Positions 17,781 through 27,839 are shown, numbered from the stretch's first letter. The stretch: 64,000 bases of DNA from an uncultured Flavobacteriaceae bacterium (GCA_947497145.1 CANMFQ010000007.1:62001-126000); one strand, 5' to 3'. The notes: generated from the letters alone by a model not told the origin. Program-made: numbers and translations.

Positions 17781-18178
17781 ATTAATACTTTTTTATGATT
17801 AGTGTACGCAATATACTAAATTGTAAGAAAATTACTACCATATATTGTAAAGATTTTTGGTTTTTGTTACAGTTTGCTCAAAAGGTCAGTAGTTATTTAC
17901 TTTCTAGCCTTTTGAGGCTAAGCATTGTAATAATTTGAGAAGACTACTAAAAGTAGTATACTTTCTCGCATAGGTTGTGCAGTTATAGCATAGCAAATAC
18001 TAGATAATAAATAAGCACTATATTTTGTCACTGGCACAGCTGTTTTTTTACATAATTAATAGAAACAGGTATATTTTGTGACTTTCTTAAGTTCTTTGCT
18101 TCTCGTCATGTATTACAAAGTAGCGATTCTTATCTTTGCCCTTAAATCTATATGCGTGGTACACGTAATTAAATATTA
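17781..18178. other. 398-bp divergent intergenic region with a -7 element
   Basis: TATCTTTG at 18131-18138 matches the Bacteroidetes -7 consensus TANNTTTG and lies 40 bp before the FAD/Fe-S oxidoreductase start. A convincing -33 TTG is not at the right distance. Nothing else recognisable was found. Confidence 0.4.
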
Positions 18179-21097
18179 ATGAAATTGGACGAAATTTTGC
18201 TAGAAGCACTTAAGGAAAACCTTGATGGTGAGTTAAAAATAGACAACCTAAGTAAAACACTATACGCTACTGATGCTTCTGTATATCGAAAAATGCCTTT
18301 AGGGGTCGCTTTTCCGCGTACAATTGCTGATATAAAAAAGTTAATTCAATTTGCCACGAACCACAAAATAGGATTGATTCCAAGAACAGCTGGAACTTCT
18401 TTGGCGGGGCAATGTGTTGGAGATGGTATCGTTGTCGATGTTTCAAAACATTTTACCGCTATCGTTTCATTAAATGAAAAGGAGAAACAAGTTACTGTAC
18501 AACCAGGGGTTATAAGAGATGAGCTCAATCTTTATTTAAAGCCGTATGGATTATTTTTTGGTCCCAATACGTCTACTTCAAATAGGTGTATGATTGGAGG
18601 TATGGTGGGTAATAATTCTTCAGGTACAACTTCTATTCAATATGGTGTAACAAGGGATAAAGTTGTTGCAATGAAAACCATTCTGTCTGATGGTAGCGAA
18701 GCATTTTTTACAACGCTTTCTGAAAAGGAATTTAAAGAAAAACTGAGTGAAGGTACCTATGAGGCATCACTGTATAAAAACATCGACAAAGAACTAGCTA
18801 ACCCTGTTATAGCTAGTGAGATTAAAAAAGAATTTCCAAAAGAAAGTATTCATCGAAGAAATACGGGTTACGCTGTTGATGAACTGTTAAATACCACTAT
18901 TTACGGGAAAGAAGGTAATGATATCAACCTTTGCAAACTACTTGCGGGTAGTGAAGGTACCTTGGCTTTTACTACCGAAATTACGTTACAGTTAGACACT
19001 TTGCCTCCTGATTTATCGGCAATGGTGGTGACCCATTATAAAACATTAGAAGATTGTCTCAGTGATGTTGCGCCAACTATGCAACATAATTTACACACCT
19101 GTGAGATGATGGATAAGGTGATTTTAGACTGTACCAAAAATAATAAACAACAGTTAGCCAATAGGTTTTTTGTAGCCGGTGACCCTGCTGCGTTGCTCAT
19201 GTTAGAAGTACGAGCAACAAATCAAGAAGATTTAGAAAAACAATTAGCACAGCTGCAAACAACAATTAAGCAATCTGGTTTGAGTTATGCAAGTCCAATA
19301 CTCTATGGTGCAGATATCAAAAAGGCATTAGAACTCAGAAAAGCTGGTTTGGGTTTGTTGGGTAATATGGTTGGTGACCGTAAAGCAGTAGCCTGTATTG
19401 AAGATACGGCAGTAGCGTTAGAAGATTTAAAAGATTTCATTTCAGAGTTTAGTGAAATCATGAAAGGCTATAACCAAAAGGCCGTTTACTATGCTCATGC
19501 AGGTGCAGGGGAGTTGCATTTACGTCCCATTTTAAACCTTAAAAAGGGCGAAGATGTTTCCTTATTTAGAGCCATTACTACTGATGTAGCAAAATTGACT
19601 AAAAAATATAAAGGCTCTTTTAGTGGCGAGCATGGTGACGGTATTGTGCGAGCAGAATTTATTCCCCTCATGATTGGGGACAAAAATTATGAATTACTAA
19701 GGCGTATTAAAAGCTATTTTGATCCAAATAATATTTTTAACCCTGGTAAGATAGTAGATGCTTACCCTATGGATGAATCTTTACGCTACGAAGTGGACAG
19801 AAATGAACCACAGCTAGAAACCTTACTCGATTTTTCAGATAGTGAAGGTATTTTAAAAGCCGCTGAAAAATGTAACGGAAGTGGTGACTGTCGCAAAACG
19901 CATCTAATGGCGGGGGCAATGTGTCCCAGTTATCATGCAACAAAAAACGAGCAAGATACCACCAGAGGACGAGCCAATACTTTACGCGAAATATTAACCA
20001 CATCTCAAGAGAAGAATCGTTTTAATAGCCCTGCGCTTAAAGAAGTTTTTGATTTGTGTTTGAGTTGTAAAGCTTGTTCAAGCGAGTGCCCAAGTAATGT
20101 TGATGTAGCAAGCCTAAAAGCAGAATTTTTATATCAATATCAAGAAGAAAATGGCTATGCGCTACGCAGTAAGTTATTTGCTTATAATACTAAATTAAAC
20201 CATTTAGGAAGTAAAATGGCAGGCTTAACAAATGCCGTTTATGATTCTAGTATTTTAAGTGGTTTATTAAAAAAATCTGTAGGTGTTGCCAAAGAAAGAA
20301 GTTTACCTAAAGTATATAATGTTGATTTTGATGCCTACCTGCAAAAGGTTGAAAAACCGAGTCTTTTACAAAACAAAAAAGTGGTTTTGTATATTGATGA
20401 ATTTACGCATTATTTAGATGTTGAACTGGGTAAAGATGGCATTGAGGTATTAACTAGACTAGGCTATGAGGTCACCTTGTTTTATGCCGAAAGCGGACGT
20501 ACATATTTATCAAAAGGCTTTTTAAAACAAGCCAAAAAACTGGCGCTTGAGAATATCCCTCAATTGAAGGATTTTGCTGACAAAAACTTACCTGTTATAG
20601 GTTTAGAGCCTTCAGCAATCTTAAGCTTTAGAGATGAATACAAGCGTTTTTATAAGAATGAAAAAGTTACCAACGCTATTGCAAAAAATACCTTTTTGTT
20701 TGAAGAATTTTTGGCTAAGGAAATTGAGAACGGAACAATTACCAAAGCCCAATTTACTACAGCAGCTAAGACAATTAAAATACATGGCCATTGCCATCAA
20801 AAAGCATTAAGTAACCAAAAAGTAACTTTTGATGTTTTAAACCTGCCAGAGAACTACAAGGTATCTATCATTAGTTCTGGTTGCTGCGGAATGGCGGGTT
20901 CTTTTGGTTATGAAAAAGAGCATTATGATGTAAGTATGAAAATAGGGGAATTAAAATTATTTCCATCCATTCGAAAATCAGAAGAAGATGTAATTATTTC
21001 GGCAAATGGTACTAGTTGTAGACATCAAATTTATGATGGCACACAAAGAAAAGCACTACACCCCGTTACGATTATAAAACAAGCGCTACTCAAATGA
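18179..21097 (+). CDS. FAD-binding and Fe-S-binding oxidoreductase (D-lactate dehydrogenase / GlcD-GlpC fusion type)
   Basis: 972 residues, typical for this fused family. The FAD_binding_4 domain is at ~35-270 (GTSLAGQ, GGMVGNNSSGT), and the FAD-oxidase C-terminal domain at ~280-530, with HAGAGELHLRP and GEHGDG. Fe-S cysteines follow near 563-580 and 623-640 (CLSCKACSSECP). A CCG-type heterodisulfide-reductase-like domain ends the protein (GHCHQ ~868, SSGCCGMAGSFGYE ~900). It probably oxidises D-lactate, glycolate or a similar 2-hydroxyacid and passes electrons to quinone; the substrate is uncertain. Its last 12 bp overlap the convergent LpxH-like gene. A -7 element lies at 18131. Confidence 0.85.
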   Translation: MKLDEILLEALKENLDGELKIDNLSKTLYATDASVYRKMPLGVAFPRTIADIKKLIQFATNHKIGLIPRTAGTSLAGQCVGDGIVVDVSKHFTAIVSLNEKEKQVTVQPGVIRDELNLYLKPYGLFFGPNTSTSNRCMIGGMVGNNSSGTTSIQYGVTRDKVVAMKTILSDGSEAFFTTLSEKEFKEKLSEGTYEASLYKNIDKELANPVIASEIKKEFPKESIHRRNTGYAVDELLNTTIYGKEGNDINLCKLLAGSEGTLAFTTEITLQLDTLPPDLSAMVVTHYKTLEDCLSDVAPTMQHNLHTCEMMDKVILDCTKNNKQQLANRFFVAGDPAALLMLEVRATNQEDLEKQLAQLQTTIKQSGLSYASPILYGADIKKALELRKAGLGLLGNMVGDRKAVACIEDTAVALEDLKDFISEFSEIMKGYNQKAVYYAHAGAGELHLRPILNLKKGEDVSLFRAITTDVAKLTKKYKGSFSGEHGDGIVRAEFIPLMIGDKNYELLRRIKSYFDPNNIFNPGKIVDAYPMDESLRYEVDRNEPQLETLLDFSDSEGILKAAEKCNGSGDCRKTHLMAGAMCPSYHATKNEQDTTRGRANTLREILTTSQEKNRFNSPALKEVFDLCLSCKACSSECPSNVDVASLKAEFLYQYQEENGYALRSKLFAYNTKLNHLGSKMAGLTNAVYDSSILSGLLKKSVGVAKERSLPKVYNVDFDAYLQKVEKPSLLQNKKVVLYIDEFTHYLDVELGKDGIEVLTRLGYEVTLFYAESGRTYLSKGFLKQAKKLALENIPQLKDFADKNLPVIGLEPSAILSFRDEYKRFYKNEKVTNAIAKNTFLFEEFLAKEIENGTITKAQFTTAAKTIKIHGHCHQKALSNQKVTFDVLNLPENYKVSIISSGCCGMAGSFGYEKEHYDVSMKIGELKLFPSIRKSEEDVIISANGTSCRHQIYDGTQRKALHPVTIIKQALLK

Positions 21098-21946
21098 TGC
21101 CTCGCCTTCCTTTTCTTTATGTTCTTTTAGAGCAGTAATTGAAGAGACTAGTTCATTCATGTCTAATTCCATGAGTTCGTCATCAGCATAAAAAGGCAAC
21201 AGTTTATCTTGCTTATATTGGTAAATTTTCCAGCGTTTAAAAACATATTCTAAGGCTGTTAGGTTTTCTATCCAATCGCCAGAATTTAAGTATGTTGCCC
21301 GCCCCTTTGCGGTAGTGATAATTTCTTTTTTTGGCTGATGGGTATGACCACAAACAACATAATCATATCCATGTTCAATAGCGATGTCTATGATAGATTT
21401 TTCAAAATTTTGAATATACTCAATAACGGCTTTGGTACGCGTCGTTATTTTTTTTGATAAAAAAGATTTTTTATGTCCTGTTTTCTTTGACAGCCAAGTG
21501 AAGCATCGATGTAGAAAAATAAGAAAATTACAGCTGTATCTCCCAAGTTTCACAAGCCATTTGGTATAACTAATTGAGGAATCAAAGATATTTCCATTAA
21601 AAAACCAAACCTTTTTATCGTCTAAAGTTAAGATAAGTTTGTTAGTGAAGTGAAGGTTTCCTAAGGTGCTTCCATCAAATTTGCGAAGCATTTCATCACG
21701 ATTGTCGGTAATATAAAAAACCTCAGTGCCTTTTTCAGCCATACGCAGTATTTTGCGAATTAATTTCAAATGCGTAGCAGGAAAATACTTGTTATCCAAG
21801 TGGTTACTATTGATGATATTTCCGTTCAAAATTAATTTTGAAGGTTGTATGCTGTTGAGGTAAGTTATAAGGGCATCGGCTTTGCAATTATAGGTGCCCA
21901 AATGCACATCTGAAATTACAACCACATCGATTCTACGTCTTTTCAA
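21086..21946 (-). CDS. LpxH-like calcineurin phosphoesterase with degenerate metal site (probable pseudoenzyme)
   Basis: 286 residues, collinear with UDP-2,3-diacylglucosamine hydrolases. The first motif Ser12-Asp13-Val-His15 and the late GHTH (200-203) are intact. The others are broken: the usual GDxxD is Gly42-Asn43-Ile-Ile-Asn46, the usual GNHDE is Asp81-Asn82-Arg83-Asp84-Glu85, and the usual HGDxFD is Asn117-Gly118-Asn119-Ile-Phe-Asp. Thus the bridging Asp, the catalytic His and a metal-ligand His are replaced, while the fold and the tail (YLNSGDWIENLTALEY) are conserved. A non-catalytic or altered role is likely. Its 3' end overlaps the FAD/Fe-S gene by 12 bp. Confidence 0.8.
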   Translation of the reverse strand: MKRRRIDVVVISDVHLGTYNCKADALITYLNSIQPSKLILNGNIINSNHLDNKYFPATHLKLIRKILRMAEKGTEVFYITDNRDEMLRKFDGSTLGNLHFTNKLILTLDDKKVWFFNGNIFDSSISYTKWLVKLGRYSCNFLIFLHRCFTWLSKKTGHKKSFLSKKITTRTKAVIEYIQNFEKSIIDIAIEHGYDYVVCGHTHQPKKEIITTAKGRATYLNSGDWIENLTALEYVFKRWKIYQYKQDKLLPFYADDELMELDMNELVSSITALKEHKEKEGEASFE

Positions 21947-22321
21947 GGCTTAAATTATTTTTATCAAATTAAACTCTTCAATATGAATTAATTGTAAAGT
22001 GAATGTCAATTGTCTATGGTTTTTGAGTTAAGTTAACATTAAGTCCCTTCATGATTTTTTAATCGGAGTACTCGTTTTATTACAACCTGCTTGTCATGGC
22101 TTTAATTTCACAGCTACTAAACAAAAATGCTTTGTCTTAATTGAGGGTATGTAGTTTGTACAGCGTATCATAATGAAAGTGCGTAAAGAGCGTCCTAGTT
22201 TTGGTAAGGTGTGATTTAACAATTATCTTTGATGGCTTAGACAAATACAAAAAAAACAAGGTGGTTATGATGGGTATGAATACATCCTAATGCACCAATT
22301 TTAATTTTATAACTTCAACCA
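21947..22321. other. 375-bp divergent intergenic region
   Basis: Carries the aroC promoter (22200-22231) and the upstream region of the LpxH-like gene. No RNA gene, repeat or terminator seen. Confidence 0.4.
22200..22231 (+). promoter_or_regulatory. Bacteroidetes-type promoter of aroC
   Basis: TTTG at 22200-22203, a 20-bp spacer and TATCTTTG at 22224-22231 match the -33/-7 consensus (TTTG, 17-23 bp, TANNTTTG). The predicted leader is about 85 nt. Confidence 0.55.
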
Positions 22322-23386
22322 ATGGCAGGAAATACTTTCGGAAATTTATTCAAATTAACAAGTTTTGGAGAATCACATGGTGTAGCCATTGGGGGCGTTT
22401 TAGATGGATGTCCTGCGGGAATTGAGCTAGATGTAGAAGCTATTCAGAAAGAGTTGGATAGAAGAAAGCCAGGGCAATCTGCTATTGTAACACAACGGAA
22501 AGAGCCCGATACAGTAAGCTTTTATTCAGGTGTGTTTGAAGGAAAAACTACGGGTACACCTATTGGTTTTGCGATTCATAATACCAATCAAAAATCACAC
22601 GATTATACGCATATTAAAGAGTCTTATAGGCCTTCTCATGCTGATTATGTGTATGATAAAAAATATGGCTTTCGTGATTATAGAGGTGGCGGTCGCAGTT
22701 CTGCCCGAGAAACAGCTAGTAGGGTAGTGGCAGGGGCTATTGCAAAGCAGTTTTTGTCAAACATAAAAATTAATGCATACGTATCTCAAGTAGGTGATAT
22801 GCGCTTAGATAAACCCTATCAAGAGTTAGATTTAGGCTTAACAGAATCTAATGCTGTTCGTTGCCCCGATCTTGATATGGCTGCCAAAATGGAGACGTAT
22901 ATCAAAGAAATACGAAAAGAAGGCGATACCATTGGTGGGATTGTTAGTTGTGTTATTCAAAATGTTCCTGTTGGTTTGGGAGAACCTGTATTTGATAAAT
23001 TACATGCAGCCTTGGGTATGGCTATGCTTTCCATAAATGCCGTTAAAGGTTTTGAATATGGTAGTGGTTTTGAAGGGGTGAAAATGAAAGGGAGCGAGCA
23101 TAATGACCAGTATAATTCAGATGGTTCTACCAAAACCAATTATAGTGGCGGCATACAGGGTGGAATAAGCAACGGAATGGATATTTATTTTAATGTTGCC
23201 TTTAAGCCGGTTGCAACTGTTATTCAAGGGTATGAAACTATTGATAAACAAGGTAATATGGTGAAAACTCAGGGAAAAGGAAGACACGACCCCTGTGTAG
23301 TACCCCGCGCCGTACCTATTGTAGAAGCGATGGCTGCGCTAGTATTGGCAGACTATACCTTGTTGAACAGAACTATAAAATTATAG
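22322..23386 (+). CDS. aroC: chorismate synthase
   Basis: 354 residues, full length. It converts 5-enolpyruvylshikimate-3-phosphate to chorismate using reduced FMN. Visible signatures are [10 protein letters not shown] near the start, [20 protein letters not shown] with [11 protein letters not shown] (~102-135), and the C-terminal [17 protein letters not shown]. It feeds aromatic amino acids and menaquinone; menB lies about 6 kb downstream. The symporter gene follows after 58 bp, so read-through is possible. Confidence 0.97.
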   Translation: MAGNTFGNLFKLTSFGESHGVAIGGVLDGCPAGIELDVEAIQKELDRRKPGQSAIVTQRKEPDTVSFYSGVFEGKTTGTPIGFAIHNTNQKSHDYTHIKESYRPSHADYVYDKKYGFRDYRGGGRSSARETASRVVAGAIAKQFLSNIKINAYVSQVGDMRLDKPYQELDLGLTESNAVRCPDLDMAAKMETYIKEIRKEGDTIGGIVSCVIQNVPVGLGEPVFDKLHAALGMAMLSINAVKGFEYGSGFEGVKMKGSEHNDQYNSDGSTKTNYSGGIQGGISNGMDIYFNVAFKPVATVIQGYETIDKQGNMVKTQGKGRHDPCVVPRAVPIVEAMAALVLADYTLLNRTIKL

Positions 23387-23444
23387 TTTTTTAGCCATTT
23401 TCCATTCAAAATAGTATCTTACTACCCTAAAATTTTTAAAAGGT

Positions 23445-24752
23445 ATGAAGAAGCTTGCATTGCATTGGCAAATTTTAATGGGAATGGCCTTAGGTATCCT
23501 TTTTGCATTGGGCATGGTTCAACTGGAAAGTGGACCAAAATTAATTGCTGATTGGATAAAGCCATTTGGAACCATCTTCATCAATTCTTTAAAACTTATT
23601 GCCATACCACTTATTTTGGCTGCTTTGATAAAGGGCATATCAGATTTAAGAGATATTTCTAGTTTGTCAAAAATGGGTTTTAGAACGATTATAACCTATA
23701 TAATAACCACAATTGTAGCCGTTTCTATTGGTTTGGCTGTGGTCAGTATGATAAAACCAGGCGGATCTATTTCTGAGAATACCCGCGATGAATTGGTTGA
23801 AGCCTATGGAGGTGATGCTGAAATGAAGCGTCAAGATGCTGAAAAACAAAAAGCTACAGGTCCCTTGCAGGCATTAATTGATATTGTACCGAGTAATATT
23901 TTTAGTGCTGCTTCAAGTAATAGAAATATGTTGCAAGTGATATTTTTTGCGGTCTTTTTTGGTATCGCACTAATTCTTATTCCTGAAGAAAAATCGAGTA
24001 CAGTAAAAAAATTCTTTGATGGCTTTAATGAGGTCATCTTAAAAATGGTTGACCTTATAATGTTGGCGGCCCCCTACGGTGTTTTTGCGTTAATGGCGGC
24101 ACTAGTGGTAGAGGCCCCAAGTGCCGATCTGTTTGCGGCTTTGGGTATGTATGCTTTTTGTGTAGTTTTTGGTTTGGCTTTAATGGTTGTTTTTTATGTT
24201 ATGCTGGTTAGGGTGTTTACCAAAAAATCGCCAAAATTTTTCTTAAACGGTATTGCTCCTGCACAACTTTTGGCATTTTCTACTAGTTCTAGTGCAGCCA
24301 CGCTTCCCGTTACTATGGAGCGCGTTACAGAACATTTAGGGGTTGAAGAAGAAGTTTCTAGTTTTGTACTGCCTATTGGAGCAACCATAAATATGGATGG
24401 TACAAGCCTTTATCAAGCGGTTGCCGCTGTTTTTATAGCACAAGCATTTGGTATCGATTTAACCTTTGGTACACAAATGGGTATCATTGCTACTGCAACC
24501 ATGGCATCTATTGGTTCGGCTGCTGTACCTGGCGCAGGTATGGTTATGCTTGTTGGCGTGTTGGGTTATGCAGGGATACCAGAAGCGGGACTTGCCTTAA
24601 TTTTTGCTGTCGATAGACCATTAGATATGTGTAGAACCATAATCAATGTTACTGGAGATGCTACGGTTTCGATGTTGGTGGCAAAATCACAAAATAAATT
24701 AGGAGACCCAAAGCCAAAAAATTGGGATGATCATTATAACGAAGTAAAGTAG
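23445..24752 (+). CDS. dicarboxylate/amino acid:cation symporter (DAACS family)
   Basis: 435 residues with about eight TM segments and two re-entrant loops. The serine-rich hairpin FSTSSSAATLPVT (~284-296) and NMDGTSLYQAVAAVF (~318-332) are the GltPh/DctA substrate and Na+ site motifs; a late GDATVSMLVAK is also conserved. Likely substrates are glutamate, aspartate or C4-dicarboxylates. A charged insertion (~125-142) precedes TM4. The ATP-grasp gene starts 19 bp downstream, so transport and the ATP-grasp/FGase/QEGLA module are probably one operon. Confidence 0.9.
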   Translation: MKKLALHWQILMGMALGILFALGMVQLESGPKLIADWIKPFGTIFINSLKLIAIPLILAALIKGISDLRDISSLSKMGFRTIITYIITTIVAVSIGLAVVSMIKPGGSISENTRDELVEAYGGDAEMKRQDAEKQKATGPLQALIDIVPSNIFSAASSNRNMLQVIFFAVFFGIALILIPEEKSSTVKKFFDGFNEVILKMVDLIMLAAPYGVFALMAALVVEAPSADLFAALGMYAFCVVFGLALMVVFYVMLVRVFTKKSPKFFLNGIAPAQLLAFSTSSSAATLPVTMERVTEHLGVEEEVSSFVLPIGATINMDGTSLYQAVAAVFIAQAFGIDLTFGTQMGIIATATMASIGSAAVPGAGMVMLVGVLGYAGIPEAGLALIFAVDRPLDMCRTIINVTGDATVSMLVAKSQNKLGDPKPKNWDDHYNEVK

Positions 24753-24771
24753 AACCTTAAAATGATACAGC

Positions 24772-25803
24772 ATGAATATCTGTTTTTTAATGTACCCCTG
24801 GGAAGATATTGACCCTGAAACCGATACAAGTTTAGCACTATTACATGAATGTGCCCGTCGTGGGCATGGTGTTGCCTTGTGCTCACCAGCAAACTTAACC
24901 ATACGCAATAGTGTTACTAACGCATTTTGTACGGTAATAAATCGTACGGCTAAGGTTTCTAGCAACCAAAAATCATTTTATAAACAGGCAAGTCTGCGAG
25001 AAGAAATGCTGCCTTTGGCGGGTTTTGATGTGATTTTTATGCGAGCAAATCCGCCTTTAGATCCTATAATGCTGAATTTTTTAGACTCTGTAAAAGATGA
25101 TGTGTTCATTATGAATTCACTACAAGGTATACGTGAGGCTAATAATAAATTGTATACGGCTGCTTTTGGTGATTCCCATAGTAATATCATACCAGCAACG
25201 CATGTGTCTAAAAACAAGAAGCATCTCATACGACAAATTAAAGAATCGAAAGCCGAAAAAATGATTCTAAAGCCATTAAATGGTTATGGAGGTTCAGGCG
25301 TAATTTTGATTGAAAAATCAGCAATGACCAGTATTCAATCACTACTTGATTTTTATATCACCAATCCTGATGGTTCATCAAACTATGTAATTTTGCAAGA
25401 GTATATAGAAGGTGCAGACCAAGGTGATGTACGCATACTGTTACTCAATGGTCAACCTATTGGGGCAATGAAACGAGTACCTGGTACTGACGATCACCGC
25501 TCAAATGTATCTGCAGGGGGTTCAGTAGCAAAGCATATTATGACCAAAGAAGAAAAAGCATTGTGCAAGCAAATAGGGCCTAAATTGGTGAAAGATGGAT
25601 TGTTTTTTGTTGGTATTGATGTTATTGGCGGAAAATTAGTTGAGGTAAATGTAATGTCACCAGGCGGTATCACCTATATGAATAAGGTGTATAAGACTAA
25701 AATTCAGTCAAAAGTTATTGATTTTTTAGAGAGTAAAGTTTTAGATAAATTACAGGCCTTTGACCGTCGCTCAAGGCTTCGCAATGAGGTAGAAAATGCG
25801 TAG
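24772..25803 (+). CDS. GshB-like ATP-grasp ligase
   Basis: 343 residues. It has the glutathione-synthetase-like layout: FMRANPPLDP (~84-93), ATP-grasp Lys and glycine loop KPLNGYGGSGVILIE (~165-179), QEYI, then GDVRILLLNGQPIGAM, a basic/AGG segment and the metal-binding GIDVIGGKLVEVNVMSPGG (~285-303). It should form an amide bond from a carboxylate via acyl-phosphate. No gshA is nearby and it is translationally linked (8-bp overlap) to an N-formylglutamate amidohydrolase homologue, so glutathione synthesis is doubtful. The product is unknown. Confidence 0.8.
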   Translation: MNICFLMYPWEDIDPETDTSLALLHECARRGHGVALCSPANLTIRNSVTNAFCTVINRTAKVSSNQKSFYKQASLREEMLPLAGFDVIFMRANPPLDPIMLNFLDSVKDDVFIMNSLQGIREANNKLYTAAFGDSHSNIIPATHVSKNKKHLIRQIKESKAEKMILKPLNGYGGSGVILIEKSAMTSIQSLLDFYITNPDGSSNYVILQEYIEGADQGDVRILLLNGQPIGAMKRVPGTDDHRSNVSAGGSVAKHIMTKEEKALCKQIGPKLVKDGLFFVGIDVIGGKLVEVNVMSPGGITYMNKVYKTKIQSKVIDFLESKVLDKLQAFDRRSRLRNEVENA

Positions 25804-26620
25804 GCTTTCGGTAGCAGAAATTATTGAGCACATACGCTCAGAAATTCCCTTTGAGGCTGTTGCGACTGATTATTCATTTACAATTAAAATAGAAGCCTAT
25901 GCGCCCTATATCTGTGGCGCCGTGCATGATGGGCATCAATTTCGTAAATCACTCTGGGAAAATTGTTTACATACGGCATACGAGCGCTGGTATGAAGAAG
26001 ACCCCTGCACCAAAGAAATGGTGCAATCACACCCCATTGTAATTGCTGGATGCGATAGCCGTTTTGAGTACGACTTAAATCGCGCACCAAGTACTGCAAT
26101 TTATGAAGACGCCTGGGGAAAGCAGTTATGGAAATTACCATTACCTAAAGCCGAACACGAGCACAGCTTAGAAAAACATACCAATTTTTATAAGGTAGTA
26201 CATGCTCTTGTTCATCAAATAGAAGCTAAATACGGAAAAGCTTTAGTTTTTGATATGCATAGCTATAATGGCAAGCGATGGGATAGAGAAGTGCCTACAT
26301 GGAATTTAGGAACCGCGAATATTGATGAAAATCGGTTTGGAGAAATCGCAGCTGCTTGGAGTGCGAAATTGGGCAGTATGCAGCTCCCAAATGGGATTAT
26401 ATCAACCTCAAAAATAAATGATACCTTTCAAGGAAACGGGTATTTTTTAAAGTATATCACCAATAACTTTAGTAATACGCTCGTTTTAGCCACAGAAATA
26501 GCTAAAGTGTACTGCGATGAGTATAGTGGTATCATTTATCCAGAAGTAGTGCGTGCTGTTGAAGAACAACTGAAAGATTTGATACCTTTGCAATTGAAGG
26601 AATTTCAAGAACAACTATGA
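25796..26620 (+). CDS. N-formylglutamate amidohydrolase family protein
   Basis: 274 residues. Candidate metal and catalytic residues of the family (aminoacylase/carboxypeptidase-like fold) are seen in GAVHDGHQFR (~37-46), CDSRFEYDLNR (~85-95), VFDMHSYNGKR (~152-162) and EIAK near the end. The family hydrolyses N-formyl-glutamate and related amides. No histidine-utilisation genes are nearby; it overlaps the ATP-grasp gene by 8 bp and the QEGLA gene by 4 bp. An amidase acting on the ATP-grasp product or on a glutamyl conjugate fits the context. Confidence 0.75.
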   Translation: MRRLSVAEIIEHIRSEIPFEAVATDYSFTIKIEAYAPYICGAVHDGHQFRKSLWENCLHTAYERWYEEDPCTKEMVQSHPIVIAGCDSRFEYDLNRAPSTAIYEDAWGKQLWKLPLPKAEHEHSLEKHTNFYKVVHALVHQIEAKYGKALVFDMHSYNGKRWDREVPTWNLGTANIDENRFGEIAAAWSAKLGSMQLPNGIISTSKINDTFQGNGYFLKYITNNFSNTLVLATEIAKVYCDEYSGIIYPEVVRAVEEQLKDLIPLQLKEFQEQL

Positions 26621-27789
26621 TTCAACATCAAGAACTGACACAATTACAGCAGCAATACGCCAATATATTTGAAATAGATGCTAACCTAGACCGCTTAGTA
26701 AAAAAAATTGAGTTATTAAGTTATGTGAATCCGTTGAATATAGAGAAGGAGAAACATCAGTTTTTTGCTTCGAAATATACGGCAAATCCTGTTTTTCGAT
26801 ATCCGAAATTAAAATTCAATCCCTATAAAATACATCGCCTTTTCTTTTCGCAACGTTTAGAGCGAATTGAAGATGCTGATATTCGTAGTATGTACAAAGA
26901 AATCATTTACTATTACTCTAATATGGTTCAGTGTATTGAGTCAATAGGAGAGCAAAAACGATTTCATTACAATTCACTACGTGTTTACGGGTCTCCTACT
27001 GAAAAGGACGTAGAAAATGCACGGTTTATTCTTCATTTTGCGAATGAACCAACTACAGCTGATATGGAAAAAGTATATACTGCTGACCAAGCTAAAGCCT
27101 ACTTTGAAGATTTTTCAGGGCAGTATGATTTTCCGCTCAATATAAAATTCTCTACGCATATAGCCGCCGAAGCGATGGTGAGCAATGCTACGCAATCGCT
27201 CCTCATTAAGCGGAATACTAAATTTAGTAAAAATCAACTGTTGACCTTGGCTAATCATGAAATAGGAGTGCATTTAGTTACCACCTATAATGCGATGAAA
27301 CAGCCGTTAAAAATATTTTCAAACGGATTTCCAAAAAATGTAGAAACACAAGAAGGGCTCGCGGTTTTTAGTGAATATATGTGTGGAGCACTGACCTTAA
27401 AGCGCTTAAAAGAATTAGCTTATAGGGTTTTAGCCTCTGATAGCTTGATAAAAGGCTATACCTTTTCTGATACCTTTGACCTCATTCATAACCAATATAA
27501 ACTCAATCGTAATGATGCGTTTTCCATAACGCTGAGAGCACATAGAGGAGGTGGTTTTACCAAAGACCGTTTGTATCTTAGTGGACTGCGAAAAATATAT
27601 AAACGCTACCAAAAAGAAGAATCGATGGAGCCTTTGCTTTCTGGAAAAGTATCGCTCGACTACGAGCAAGGAATTCATAAATTATATAGCTTGGGGCTTG
27701 CCCAAAAAAATACCCACACCAACCTTGCTTATAAGCAAAACTTAAATACGAATAAGACGCTAGATTTTATATTGAACAATTTGAAGTAG
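26617..27789 (+). CDS. DUF1704 / QEGLA-motif metallopeptidase-like protein (MATCAP-like)
   Basis: 390 residues. The zinc motif HExxxH is His214-Glu215-Ile-Gly-Val-His219 in NHEIGVHL, followed by the name-giving Gln245-Glu246-Gly-Leu-Ala249, whose Glu is the third ligand. Bacterial members are annotated as flavohemoglobin-expression-modulating QEGLA proteins; the eukaryotic relatives MATCAP1/2 are tubulin tyrosine carboxypeptidases. It overlaps the amidohydrolase by 4 bp and ends the operon. I infer it removes a C-terminal residue from a protein or peptide. The old flavohemoglobin name rests on weak ground, and no flavohemoglobin gene is present in the window. Confidence 0.8.
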   Translation: MIQHQELTQLQQQYANIFEIDANLDRLVKKIELLSYVNPLNIEKEKHQFFASKYTANPVFRYPKLKFNPYKIHRLFFSQRLERIEDADIRSMYKEIIYYYSNMVQCIESIGEQKRFHYNSLRVYGSPTEKDVENARFILHFANEPTTADMEKVYTADQAKAYFEDFSGQYDFPLNIKFSTHIAAEAMVSNATQSLLIKRNTKFSKNQLLTLANHEIGVHLVTTYNAMKQPLKIFSNGFPKNVETQEGLAVFSEYMCGALTLKRLKELAYRVLASDSLIKGYTFSDTFDLIHNQYKLNRNDAFSITLRAHRGGGFTKDRLYLSGLRKIYKRYQKEESMEPLLSGKVSLDYEQGIHKLYSLGLAQKNTHTNLAYKQNLNTNKTLDFILNNLK

Positions 27790-27839
27790 GTTGTTTCTGA
27801 ATTCATAATTTGGTCTCAGGCTTATGTGTAGGTATTATG

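Noticed and set aside
24772-25803. Annotation as glutathione synthetase (gshB)
   Set aside because: No gshA nearby, and coupling to an amidohydrolase and a QEGLA peptidase suggests another product.
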